From Kiritimatiellales bacterium (GTDB taxonomy: Bacteria > Verrucomicrobiota > Kiritimatiellia > Kiritimatiellales > Pontiellaceae), in NCBI GenBank assembly GCA_021734345.1, contig JAIPJC010000002.1, positions 1 to 64,000 of the forward strand: a DNA stretch of 64,000 bases, written 5' to 3'. The notes under the pieces are model-generated. The model was not told the origin of the DNA. It did no database searches and was given only the letters and a program-made list of their open reading frames with translations. The position numbers were made by a program, and so were the translations under genes. Positions 24,420 to 32,910 of this stretch are shown one piece after another (the stretch's first letter is position 1; each line of letters starts with the position of its first letter).

Positions 24420-25283
24420 ATGCAAAACAGGATTGTGAAAGTTTTAATGTGGTTTGCCATATCGGGGTGCTGTTGTTTCGCCATCGATTCCGTTGCCGCC
24501 AAGACTCAAAAGAGCATTGCCAAAATTCTGGGTGAATATCCCGGGCTCGGCGAAAAACTTGGCGCCTCGTGGTATTACAATTGGAGAGGATCCCCCGGCG
24601 AAGCCGCCCCGTTGGGCATGGAATTCGTTCCGATGGTTTGGGGAGGAAAAAAGGGAACCGACGGCCTGATGGATGCAGACCACGTGCGTGCCCAGATCAG
24701 GAAGGTTTTGGCGGAAAACCCCGGCTGCAAGAACCTCCTTTCGTTCAACGAGCCCAACGCGGCCAAGCAATCCAACCTGTCGGTGCGGCAGGTATTGGAG
24801 GTGTGGCCGGTGTTTGAGCAGGAATTGAAAGGGAGAAGCATTCGGCTGGGCAGTCCCGGTGTCGCCGGGATCGATTCCGACTGGCTCCATGAATTCATGG
24901 AAGAAGCCATTAAGCGCGGCTACAAGGTTGATTTCCTGTGCGTACATCGGCGAGTGGACTTCAGGAACAATCCGGTGGATACGGTACTGGATGAATGCCG
25001 CGCCCTTTATGGAAAATATAAAAAACCGATCTGGATTACCGAACTGGAACTGGTTGGCAAGGGGGTGACGGAGCGGGACGTTATTCGTTTCTATCAGCAG
25101 CTGGCCGATCAGTTGGAACACGATTCTTCGATCAACGACATGATCGAACGCTACGCCGTCGCCTATGCGCCGCCGGACACCACTATCGACTATAAAATCG
25201 TTGCGCGCCCCTGCAACGCAGATGGGACGCTAACTGGTTTCGGGCGCGCATTTCAGAAACTACATACAAATCGAAATAGGTAG
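24420..25283 (+). CDS. Secreted GH128-like protein
   Basis: The 287-residue protein has a signal peptide and then the GH128 (Glyco_hydro_cc/Asl1) pattern: ASWYYNW, MEFVPMVWG, LLSFNEPN with candidate acid/base Glu111, RLGSPGV, and KKPIWITELE with candidate nucleophile Glu208. GH128 enzymes described so far cleave beta-1,3-glucans. The segment CVHRRVDFRN departs from the usual VHWY-type sequence of the family, so the substrate may differ. The C-terminal module of the protein at 25359 is a close paralogue. It lies under promoter site C, 75 bases before the next gene; ATG is 25 bases after the -10 and the ribosome site is weak (AGGGGAAAAAT). Confidence 0.8.
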   Translation: MQNRIVKVLMWFAISGCCCFAIDSVAAKTQKSIAKILGEYPGLGEKLGASWYYNWRGSPGEAAPLGMEFVPMVWGGKKGTDGLMDADHVRAQIRKVLAENPGCKNLLSFNEPNAAKQSNLSVRQVLEVWPVFEQELKGRSIRLGSPGVAGIDSDWLHEFMEEAIKRGYKVDFLCVHRRVDFRNNPVDTVLDECRALYGKYKKPIWITELELVGKGVTERDVIRFYQQLADQLEHDSSINDMIERYAVAYAPPDTTIDYKIVARPCNADGTLTGFGRAFQKLHTNRNR

Positions 25284-25290
25284 AATATAT

Positions 25291-25319
25291 TTGATAACCT
25301 GGGTTAGTATTGATATATG
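25291..25319 (+). promoter_or_regulatory. Promoter with LacI-type operator (site D)
   Basis: TTGATA (25291-25296), 17-base spacer and TATATG (25314-25319) with TAACCTGGGTTA (25295-25306), a palindrome with one mismatch, across the -35 edge and spacer. Confidence 0.68.
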
Positions 25320-25358
25320 CATCATGTTGTAGGATGAACGACAGCAAAAGAGGGCCAG

Positions 25359-27257
25359 ATGCATATGCATAAAACAGTGATATTATTCGGTGCAGTCTTG
25401 GCCTTGTTCAGCAGCCATGCGTCGGCGGCAGTCCTTGCCGTGGAAGACACGACGGCTTCAGTTGGCAATGGGCTTTATTACGCTGCCAACAACGGACTAA
25501 ATCCCGAAACCGGCACAAAATTCTATGGGTTCAGCACGGCTTTAATCGCTGGATATCGCACAGGAGTGTCGTATGTCCGGTTTTCCGAATTGGGGTTGGG
25601 AGCCACGGTGCAGTCCGGCACCTATCGCTTGGTGATGCGCGTGGCCAGCAACGGGCAGCAGGATTGGCCGGGCGTGCGAGACATGACCGTGCGGGACAGT
25701 GGCTCCGGTTATGGATGCGGCTTTTTCACTACAGTCGGCAGCGGTGGGTCGGGTCTTGCCGCTGACGGAAGAACCACCTTGAACAACATGGTGGACTTCA
25801 ACCATACCCCCGGGGTGGCCTATGTGGCGGACGGCTCTTTTCTTGCCATGCCCGATCCGTTGCCTTTGGGCGACAACGGGATGGCGCAGGATACATGGTA
25901 TAGCGTGACCTCGACGTGGACGATTGCGCAAAGCAGCAGCGTCGTCGGCACGGATCCGTTTTTCGGCATGGGCCTTGAGATTGGCAACGGTTCAGGCGGT
26001 TCCGTCTACATCGATGACAGCACGTTGACATTCACTTCCGCCGATACCCTGTATGCGGCCTGGGCGACCAATTATCCCGGGGCGGGCGCGGCTACCAACC
26101 TGACCGACAATCCGGACGGGGACGCCCTCGACAATCTGGCTGAATATGCACTCGGCGGCGATCCGTCCGATGGCGGCGACCTTGGCCACGTTCCAACCTT
26201 TGGAGCCACGGTATACGGCGGCACCAACGGGTTCGATTTTATCTATGCGAAACACAGCGATGCCGCAACCCGCGGGCTTACCTACTATCTCGAACAATCC
26301 TCGAATCTGGTTTCCAATATCTGGAGCAACGGCAACTACAGTATCGTTGGCTCCAACGCGTTGGATGGCTCCTTTGATTCCGTTACCAACCGCATGGCGA
26401 TCGGCGCGCCCGATGCGCAGTTCACGCGGTTACAGGTGGCGTACACTCCGGGAGTCCCCGATCCCTTTACTGCCAAAACACAAAAGAGCCTCGCTAAAAT
26501 CCTGGGGGAAAATCTGGAGCTGGGTTCGTTGACGGGAGCCAGGTGGTACTACAACTGGGGCAGGGCTCCCGGAACCAATGCTCCGCCCAATCTTGAATTT
26601 GTTCCCATGATCTGGGGTGCGCCTAAAAATCCCAACGGCTCGATCAATGAAAGCCAGCTGAGCCTTAATATCCAGGAGGCATTGACCAATACTCCCGATT
26701 GCCAAAACCTGCTGGCATTCAATGAGCCCGACAATACCGGCCAGGCCAACCTATCGGTAGCACAGGTCTTGAGCGTATGGCCCGTTTTTGAACAGGAGCT
26801 GGCTGGAACAGGCGTCCGTCTTGGCAGTCCGGCCGTGTCGGGCATTGCGTCCACTTGGCTCGATGATTTCATGGCCGGGGCGAGCAATCTCAACTACCGG
26901 GTCGATTTCATTTGTGTGCACCGGCGTGTGGATTTCAGGAACACTCCGGTGGATACGGTGCTGGGTGAATGCCAAGCGCTTTATGCGAAGTACCACAAGC
27001 CCATCTGGATTACCGAACTTGAGCTGACGGGCACGGGATTGACGGAAGCCGATGTGATTAGTGTTTGGCAGGAGTTTGCCGATCGGTTGGAAAACGATCC
27101 GACAGTCGAGGGAATGATCGAGCGCTATGCCTTTGCCTATGCGCCGCCGAATACCACGACCGATTACAAGATCGTCGCGCGACCCTACGATACGGATGGA
27201 ACGCTGACCGATTTCGGGCGCGTTTTCCAACGGTTGCACGAACCGGTTGGACCATGA
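25359..27257 (+). CDS. Secreted modular protein: accessory domain, Ca-loop module, GH128-like domain
   Basis: The 632-residue protein has a signal peptide (1-23), an N-terminal domain (about 25-225) that closely resembles the PEP-CTERM protein at 28771 (YYAANNGLNPETG, GVSYVRFSELG, GTYRLVMRVASNGQ), a DNPDGDALDNLAEYALGGDP calcium-loop-like module (about 247-365), and a GH128-like domain (about 368-632) paralogous to the gene at 24420 (GARWYYNWG, LLAFNEPD, KPIWITELELTG). The two acidic residues are kept, so it could be active. It may bind the glycan through the N-terminal domain. It is followed 35 bases later by a sulfatase gene, so they are probably one operon under promoter site D. Substrate unknown, perhaps a sulfated beta-glucan. 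Confidence 0.82.
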   Translation: MHMHKTVILFGAVLALFSSHASAAVLAVEDTTASVGNGLYYAANNGLNPETGTKFYGFSTALIAGYRTGVSYVRFSELGLGATVQSGTYRLVMRVASNGQQDWPGVRDMTVRDSGSGYGCGFFTTVGSGGSGLAADGRTTLNNMVDFNHTPGVAYVADGSFLAMPDPLPLGDNGMAQDTWYSVTSTWTIAQSSSVVGTDPFFGMGLEIGNGSGGSVYIDDSTLTFTSADTLYAAWATNYPGAGAATNLTDNPDGDALDNLAEYALGGDPSDGGDLGHVPTFGATVYGGTNGFDFIYAKHSDAATRGLTYYLEQSSNLVSNIWSNGNYSIVGSNALDGSFDSVTNRMAIGAPDAQFTRLQVAYTPGVPDPFTAKTQKSLAKILGENLELGSLTGARWYYNWGRAPGTNAPPNLEFVPMIWGAPKNPNGSINESQLSLNIQEALTNTPDCQNLLAFNEPDNTGQANLSVAQVLSVWPVFEQELAGTGVRLGSPAVSGIASTWLDDFMAGASNLNYRVDFICVHRRVDFRNTPVDTVLGECQALYAKYHKPIWITELELTGTGLTEADVISVWQEFADRLENDPTVEGMIERYAFAYAPPNTTTDYKIVARPYDTDGTLTDFGRVFQRLHEPVGP

Positions 27258-27291
27258 ATCGGGTCATTCTTCCAGAAAGGCGGAACGGGAT

Positions 27292-28599
27292 ATGAAAAAT
27301 CTTATTTTAGCGGCGGCAATCGGATGGGCGGCGGCGTGTGTTGCGGAGACGCCGGTCAAGCCGAATGTGCTCGTCATCTATATCGACGACATGGGCTGGG
27401 CGCAACCCAGCTGCTACGGTGGCAAGCTGGCGCCCACGCCGCATATCGACGCCGTGGCCAGGCAGGGTATCCGCTTCACCAACGGTTATGTTTCCGCGCC
27501 GGTCTGCGGTCCTAGCCGGATTGGTTTGATGACAGGTCGCTACCAGCAGCACACCGGACACGATGCAAACGCCACCCCGAAGCAAATCGGCAACGGGATG
27601 GATCTGCGCGAAGTGACCTTTGCCCAACGGATGAAGGCCGTCGGCTACACAACGGGCATTGTCGGCAAGTGGCACCTCGGCGCGGGCAAGGAGTTTCTAC
27701 CGGCTTCGCGTGGTTTCGACTTTTCATACGGAACGGTCGGCAACCCCGCCGACTACCAGGACGGCACCCGGTTCTATCGCGGATTGGAACTCGTCAACGA
27801 CCCGCCCGGTTTTCCGGTAACGGCACCGGTCTACCGCGACGAAGCCATTCGTTTCATCGAGACGAACCAGAAAAATCCGTGGTTCCTCTACTTGGCGTTG
27901 AACTCCGTGCACGGTCCGGTCGTGGCGAGCGAGGCCATGCTGAAGCGGTTCGACCAGCTTCCAAAAAACGAGCAGGCCTACGCCGCAATGATCACGGAAG
28001 CCGATGACGTCATTGGCGACGTGTTGGCGGAAATCACAAAACTCAATCTGGATGAAAACACGCTTATCTTTCTTCTCAGCGATAACGGCGGCGCATCCCC
28101 GCTGGCCGAAATGGGCGGACTCAGCGGGAAAAAATGGCTGGTCTGGGAAGGGGGCATCCGCGTTTCGTGGATGGCGGCGTGGAAGGGGCATATCCCGGCC
28201 GGCCGCGTTTCGGACGAGCCGGTCATCCAACTCGACATTCTTCCCACCGCGTTGGCCGCAGCCGGAGTGGAATCGCAACCGGAATGGAAACTCGATGGCG
28301 TGGACATCCTGCCGCTACTCGAAGGCCGGGTGGAAAAACTCGAACCGCGCACGCTCTATTGGCGCTTCGGGGTGCAATACGCCGTGCGCCAGGGCGACTG
28401 GAAAATCGTCAAGGCGGGGGTCAATCTGCCGCCGATGCTGATCAATCTGGCAAAAAATCCCGAGGAAGATTCCGATCTCACGGCGCAGTATCCCGAAAAA
28501 AAATCGGAACTGCAGAGCAAGTGGGATCAATGGAACGCCACCATGCCGCCGCCGCGCTGGACCGACTATCGCTGGAACAATAAAGAATCCGCGAAATAG
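27292..28599 (+). CDS. Secreted sulfatase (S1 family)
   Basis: The 435-residue protein has a signal peptide (LILAAAIGWAAACVA), metal motif YIDDMGW, sulfatase signature CGPSR (Cys72) and the sequence TTGIVGKWHLGAG typical of the family, ending with an LYWRFGVQYAVRQGDWK segment. It desulfates a glycan or other sulfate ester after formylglycine formation. The start at 27292 gives the signal peptide and follows GGCGGAACGGG; a frame beginning 45 bases earlier, overlapping the end of the GH128-like gene, is unlikely. It is the second gene of an operon with that protein. Exact sulfatase subfamily is not assigned. Confidence 0.9.
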   Translation: MKNLILAAAIGWAAACVAETPVKPNVLVIYIDDMGWAQPSCYGGKLAPTPHIDAVARQGIRFTNGYVSAPVCGPSRIGLMTGRYQQHTGHDANATPKQIGNGMDLREVTFAQRMKAVGYTTGIVGKWHLGAGKEFLPASRGFDFSYGTVGNPADYQDGTRFYRGLELVNDPPGFPVTAPVYRDEAIRFIETNQKNPWFLYLALNSVHGPVVASEAMLKRFDQLPKNEQAYAAMITEADDVIGDVLAEITKLNLDENTLIFLLSDNGGASPLAEMGGLSGKKWLVWEGGIRVSWMAAWKGHIPAGRVSDEPVIQLDILPTALAAAGVESQPEWKLDGVDILPLLEGRVEKLEPRTLYWRFGVQYAVRQGDWKIVKAGVNLPPMLINLAKNPEEDSDLTAQYPEKKSELQSKWDQWNATMPPPRWTDYRWNNKESAK

Positions 28600-28656
28600 C
28601 GCCCGCACCTGTAGTCAAAAGAACCAGATCACCCGAAAATATTTTTTAAAAATCTC

Positions 28657-28685
28657 TTGATTACCCGGGTTAGTATGAATATATT
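28657..28685 (+). promoter_or_regulatory. Promoter with perfect LacI-type operator (site E)
   Basis: TTGATT (28657-28662), 17-base spacer and TATATT (28680-28685). The operator TTACCCGGGTTA (28661-28672) overlaps the -35 box and spacer and contains the perfect decamer ACCCGGGT plus flanks. Confidence 0.72.
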
Positions 28686-28770
28686 GCGGAAAAACAGAAA
28701 AGGCGTCGGGGCGGATGTATGGGTACAACGCGGCAGAAACGAACGCTTACAAGAAAAAGGAGAAATGCAG

Positions 28771-29529
28771 ATGAAAAAAAATAAAACACTCGCATGGTGC
28801 ATGGTGGCCATGATGATTGCCGGCTATGCTTCCGCAGCGCTTATGGCGATTGGGAGCACCCCGGAATTTGGATCGGGGGTTAACTATGCAGCTGCAAACA
28901 ATGGACTGGCACCTGAGTCAGGTGGCGACATGTTTGGTTTTTCCTTCGCTCCAACAAGGGCAGGTGTGACATATGTTCCCTTTTCTAGTCTGGGGGTGAG
29001 TAATCAAAGTGGATCGGCAATGACCACATTGGAGGCGGGAACGTATCAAATGGTTTTGCGCGTGGCCAGCAATGGGCAGAATCCCTGGTTGGGAATCATG
29101 GAGACTAAAGACGTAGGTGGTTTCATGGGGGGGTTCATGCTGACTGATCCTTCGTTGGCGGCTGCCGGAGCGGATGCGGTGGATCTAATGTTTGCCTTCA
29201 ATGCAACCAATAATGTGTCCTATGCCGCCGACACGTCCATTGTTTCAACGGGCACATGGGATGCCACGCAATTAAAAACAGTTGGAAACTCGATGTATCA
29301 AGACACTTGGTATAGCGTGACCAACACATGGACTGTTGCAGCTGGCAGCTCGGTTATTGGTTCGGATCCATGGGTCGGAGTGGGCTTTAAGATTCTCCCG
29401 GATTCCAACGGTGCATATTTCTTTGACGACGGCACGTTGACATACGCCATCCCCGAACCGGCAACGCTCGGTCTCGTAGGCATCACCAGCTTGGCGATTC
29501 TATTCCTCCGCCGGGTTGCATCCATCTAA
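28771..29529 (+). CDS. PEP-CTERM protein, paralogue of the accessory domain of the GH128 protein
   Basis: The 252-residue protein has a signal peptide and ends with a PEP-CTERM sorting signal (IPEPATLGLVGITSLAILFLRR), so it would be processed by an exosortase encoded elsewhere. Its body (YAAANNGLAPESGG, GVTYVPFSSLG, GTYQMVLRVASNGQ, ending in a YFFDDGTLTY strand) is homologous to the N-terminal domain of the protein at 25359, suggesting a shared glycan-binding or surface role. The ATG at 28771 is chosen for an AGGAGA ribosome site 8 bases upstream; an ATG two codons earlier is possible. Promoter site E lies upstream. Function unknown. Confidence 0.78.
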   Translation: MKKNKTLAWCMVAMMIAGYASAALMAIGSTPEFGSGVNYAAANNGLAPESGGDMFGFSFAPTRAGVTYVPFSSLGVSNQSGSAMTTLEAGTYQMVLRVASNGQNPWLGIMETKDVGGFMGGFMLTDPSLAAAGADAVDLMFAFNATNNVSYAADTSIVSTGTWDATQLKTVGNSMYQDTWYSVTNTWTVAAGSSVIGSDPWVGVGFKILPDSNGAYFFDDGTLTYAIPEPATLGLVGITSLAILFLRRVASI

Positions 29530-29573
29530 TGCGCGGAATCAGGAATTAACGTTTCAGCAAAAGGGAGAACACA

Positions 29574-30665
29574 ATGAAAAACAAAACACAGGTAGGTCTA
29601 CTTGCAGCAATATGTTTGCTCGCCGCAGCGTCGGCGCAGTCCGTCACGTTGTTCTATGATGATTTCTCATCGTGGCTCGTGGGCGATGCGGACGGGAAGG
29701 TTGTTCCCGCCACGGGTCTAGACAACGCCTTGTCGAACACCAACGTTTGGTACATCAACCAGTCGGGGGTCTTCTTTGCATCCACCGGTGCCACGGTTAC
29801 CGCAAATGGAGGTGTGCCTCCATCGGATAGTTCCAATGGAGCCGCGCTGCGAGTTGGCTTCTGGAGCCAACCGAATTACGGCAGGTCCGCCGGCATCAAC
29901 ACCGGCTTGGCTTATGATGCAAACTCCAATTACACGTTCTCGTGCGCGGCAAAGGTTCTGGAAATGAACGGGAATACAAACGAGGATGCGACGGCGTTTG
30001 GGCAAATCAACATTCTGTTCGGCTACTACGATACAAACAATGCATTCGTCTCGTTCAACAACAGTAGCATAACCAACGTGGGAGCAACGGAGTGGGCCAC
30101 CAACACCGTGACACTCTATGGTGGGAGGGTGCGCGAGGCGGCCAGGGGGAAACCCATTATCCTGCGGGTTTCACGCGCGAATTTTGTGAATTCGACGAAC
30201 TATATCACGTGGGTCGACTGGGTCCGGCTCGATGCGGTAAATCCATACGCCGAATATACGGGAGGCTTCAGCCTTGCTGGAACCAATGCGGCCATGACGG
30301 CCGATGCGGACGGCGACGGCGTTGACAACATGACCGAATGGGCCACTGGCGGCGATCCCACCAACTCGGCCAATACCGGCCTTTTTGGATCGGCGTTTAT
30401 GGTCGATGTGAGCGGAACCAACCGCTTTGCCTATGTCACGCCTCGGCAGGTCGATTATTGGGCAAACGGGGTCGACTATTATCTGGAAAGGAACACCGAC
30501 CTCGTTTCAGGAACATGGACCAATGCAGGGTCATGGATTGCGGGCGTAAACGCTGGCGGGTTCAATGCGGATTTTGATGCCGTCACGAACTATGTTGGTG
30601 GCGTGGAAAGCAACAATACGCAGTTCGTGCGCCTGCGGGTCTCGCATCCCAACTATATTCCATAA
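29574..30665 (+). CDS. Secreted protein with C-terminal Ca-loop module
   Basis: The 363-residue protein has a signal peptide (VGLLAAICLLAAASAQS). Residues about 22-220 form an all-beta domain of the kind found in carbohydrate-binding proteins (FYDDFSSW, GRSAGINTGLAYDANSNYTFS). A calcium-loop motif (DADGDGVDNMTEWATGGDPTN) follows, then a C-terminal module (YYLERNTDLVSGTW, ending QFVRLRVSHPNY). The same motif and tail pattern occur in the proteins at 12363, 25359 and 42927. GGGAGAACACA precedes the ATG. It lies 44 bases after the PEP-CTERM gene, likely co-transcribed, and ends at a strong terminator. Function unknown; a carbohydrate-binding or surface role is plausible. Confidence 0.7.
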   Translation: MKNKTQVGLLAAICLLAAASAQSVTLFYDDFSSWLVGDADGKVVPATGLDNALSNTNVWYINQSGVFFASTGATVTANGGVPPSDSSNGAALRVGFWSQPNYGRSAGINTGLAYDANSNYTFSCAAKVLEMNGNTNEDATAFGQINILFGYYDTNNAFVSFNNSSITNVGATEWATNTVTLYGGRVREAARGKPIILRVSRANFVNSTNYITWVDWVRLDAVNPYAEYTGGFSLAGTNAAMTADADGDGVDNMTEWATGGDPTNSANTGLFGSAFMVDVSGTNRFAYVTPRQVDYWANGVDYYLERNTDLVSGTWTNAGSWIAGVNAGGFNADFDAVTNYVGGVESNNTQFVRLRVSHPNYIP

Positions 30666-30698
30666 AGTTGGATAAGAGCACCGTAGGGAAAGTTGTAG

Positions 30699-30724
30699 CC
30701 GGGGTCGATGACCCCGGTTTTTTT
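30699..30724 (+). terminator. Intrinsic terminator at end of the glycan locus
   Basis: CCGGGGTC and its complement GACCCCGG around a GAT loop, followed by seven T residues; it lies between convergent genes. Confidence 0.85.
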
Positions 30725-30750
30725 GTGCGGACTCCCTCTGAATGGCGGAA

Positions 30751-31920
30751 TCAAAGCCCGTAGGCTTTGATGAAGCGCTCGGCGTCGAAGTGTTCGGCGA
30801 ATAGCTTTACGATCTGCTGGTGCTTCGTTTTGTCGTAGAGCTGGAGCTTGGTGTCGTTGAAGCACTTGTAGAGCGTCTTGTCGGCGTCGGCGGTATCCTG
30901 CTTGACGGCGATGGTGGGGATTCCGCTCTTGCCGAGCCATCCCAGGGCATCGGCATCGGGCATCTTCTCGGTGGCACAGGTGAGGATGATGCCGCCGATC
31001 TTTTCATCAACGGGCAGGGTGTCGTTGAACGCGATGATGCGTTTTAGGCGCGTATGGGATCCCGCGCTGATGACGGCGATGTCGCGGGGGCGCAGGTGCT
31101 CTTCGGGAGCAAAAACATTCGATCCTTGCGAGACAATCTTGATCTTGCGGCACGCCTGGTGCCACGCGCTTCCGCACGGCCCCTTGATGGTGCGATGGTC
31201 CTTGAAGCTTTTCTGAATCAGCTGCATCGAAGGATTGTTGAGGTATTTTACCGTCGGCATGTAGCCGAAGACCTTGAGTTTCGGACTCCATTCCGGGAAC
31301 AGGCGGGCGAGGGAGTTTTCGTTGATCACCTCGCGCATCGCATCCACCTTGTCGGGCAGCACCTTGTTGAACAGCACGCCTGCCATCTTGTTGTGCTTGT
31401 GCTTGAAATAGGAAAGGTCGACTTCCAGTTCGTCAAGCGTGCGGCCGATTCCCCCGCCGACGAGATAGAGGATCTTTGCATTGAGCAATTTTGCGACGCG
31501 CGCGTTCGACATGCCGATCACCGAGCCGACCCCGGGATGTCCGGTACCTTCCGCAATCACCAGTTTCTTTCCGGCAAAGTGCTCCATCGTCTTGTGGACG
31601 GATTGCTCGAACGCGGCGGTGCGTTCCTTGGGGTTATTGCTCTGGATGTATTCCCGCGTAACGCCGTCGACCACCCGTACAGGCGAAAGGATGCCCATAT
31701 CCGGCATGTCGAGTTTGGTGAAGCCCTTGACGATCCGCACGTCCTTGTCGATGCGCTCGCCGTTGGGTAGCCGGACCATTTCCTGTCCGACGGGTTTGAA
31801 GTAGCCCATGTCCGCTGGATCGATATGGTTGCAAAGGGCGGAAATGATGCCGAGGCTGGTGACGGTCTTTCCGGCGTGCTGGCGTTCGCCGGCGATGAAA
31901 ACTACGGTTGGTTTACCCAT
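30751..31920 (-). CDS. BioD-like P-loop ATPase with DRTGG-like domain
   Basis: The 389-residue protein has a Walker A motif (GERQHAGKT, residues 11-19) and the layout of the BioD-like ATPase domain found at the N-terminus of long phosphotransacetylases: LVIAEGTGHPGVGSVIGMSNARVAKLLN and GVLFNKV. A second domain (about 245-375) resembles the DRTGG domain (LRPRDIAVISAG, IGGIILTCATEKMPDADALGWL). The catalytic phosphotransacetylase domain is absent, so acetyl transfer is not expected. The ATG at 31920 follows a GGAGAAT site. Such stand-alone proteins are often conserved in anaerobes, and their role is not established. It is a monocistronic gene on the strand opposite to the glycan locus. Confidence 0.72.
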   Translation of the reverse strand: MGKPTVVFIAGERQHAGKTVTSLGIISALCNHIDPADMGYFKPVGQEMVRLPNGERIDKDVRIVKGFTKLDMPDMGILSPVRVVDGVTREYIQSNNPKERTAAFEQSVHKTMEHFAGKKLVIAEGTGHPGVGSVIGMSNARVAKLLNAKILYLVGGGIGRTLDELEVDLSYFKHKHNKMAGVLFNKVLPDKVDAMREVINENSLARLFPEWSPKLKVFGYMPTVKYLNNPSMQLIQKSFKDHRTIKGPCGSAWHQACRKIKIVSQGSNVFAPEEHLRPRDIAVISAGSHTRLKRIIAFNDTLPVDEKIGGIILTCATEKMPDADALGWLGKSGIPTIAVKQDTADADKTLYKCFNDTKLQLYDKTKHQQIVKLFAEHFDAERFIKAYGL

Positions 31921-32020
31921 GGGGATTCTCCGGTTTAATTTTTAAGTACTGGGGGCATTCCAACAGAAGATCGTGGAGTACGCAACGGAATCATTCCGGC
32001 TTGAAGAAGTACTTTTGCGC

Positions 32021-32785
32021 CTAGTGTTTTCTCGACTGGATGCGGTAGGCCTTCGGCGTGGTCTTCAAGTGCCGGGCAAAGAAGCGGGTCATGGCGCTTT
32101 GGTCGTAGAAGCCGGTCGCCGTGGCGATTTCGGCAATGGTCTTTGCCGTGTAGGTCAGCTCGCGGCAGGCTTTCTGGATCCGGTATTGTATAATGTGCTG
32201 GGTTGGGGAAAGGCCGAAGAGATGCTTGAAATGCCGGTTGAACTGGCTCGTGGACATGGTTGCCTTCTTGGCCAGTTCCGCAATCGTGATCCGCTCGCCG
32301 TAGTGTTCGACAATATGGTCGAATACAGCCACGAAGCGGTCATAGGGTTCGAAGATGACCTTGGCTTTCTTGACGTCCCGGGCAATGCCGGCGATCCCGG
32401 CAACGGAGCCATCCTTTCTGTGCAATGGAATCTTGGAGGTGATAAACCAGTTGACCGTGCCATCGGCGGCCTGGTTCAGCTCGTTGATATCGACCAGCTT
32501 TTTATCGGACTGCATGATGCGCTGGTCGTCTTGCACATATTTTTCGGCCAATTCCTTCGGGCAGATATCCCAGGTCGATTTTCCAATCAATTCCGCTGGA
32601 TCCTCGAAACCCATCCGGTGGGCGAAATGCCGGTTGGCGGCCACGATGGTGCTTTCGCTGTCCTTAACAAAAACATGCGTATCGGGTAGATACTCGAACA
32701 ATTGGAGCAGTTCGGACGTGCTGTCCAATTCTTCAAAAAACGAGGTGTTGCGGTTTTCCACCTTTGAACTCTCGGTCCTGGTCAT
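32021..32785 (-). CDS. AraC-family regulator with PAS domain
   Basis: The 254-residue protein has a PAS domain (about residues 25-140: EYLPDTHVFVKDSESTIVAANRHFAHRMG, and a PLHRKDGSVAGIAGIARDV end) and a C-terminal AraC DNA-binding region with two helix-turn-helices (TIAELAKKATMSTSQFNRHFKHLFG and TIAEIATATGFYDQSAMTRFFARHLKTTP). Start 32785 is chosen for its strong AGGAG site; a longer frame adds 33 residues lacking homology. It is divergent from a Gfo/Idh-DUF1080 operon whose first gene starts at 32911, so it is the likely activator, with the PAS domain sensing a small ligand. The ligand is unknown. Confidence 0.88.
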   Translation of the reverse strand: MTRTESSKVENRNTSFFEELDSTSELLQLFEYLPDTHVFVKDSESTIVAANRHFAHRMGFEDPAELIGKSTWDICPKELAEKYVQDDQRIMQSDKKLVDINELNQAADGTVNWFITSKIPLHRKDGSVAGIAGIARDVKKAKVIFEPYDRFVAVFDHIVEHYGERITIAELAKKATMSTSQFNRHFKHLFGLSPTQHIIQYRIQKACRELTYTAKTIAEIATATGFYDQSAMTRFFARHLKTTPKAYRIQSRKH

Positions 32786-32910
32786 TTGCCGGTCTCCTGC
32801 GGGCGCATGCTCAACGCGTTCGGAAAGTACAAAAAAACGGCTAGAAAGACCAATACTGTTTTCCATGAATGGCCGACTATGCATCCAGTCAAAAACGGGT
32901 GCGTGTTGAT

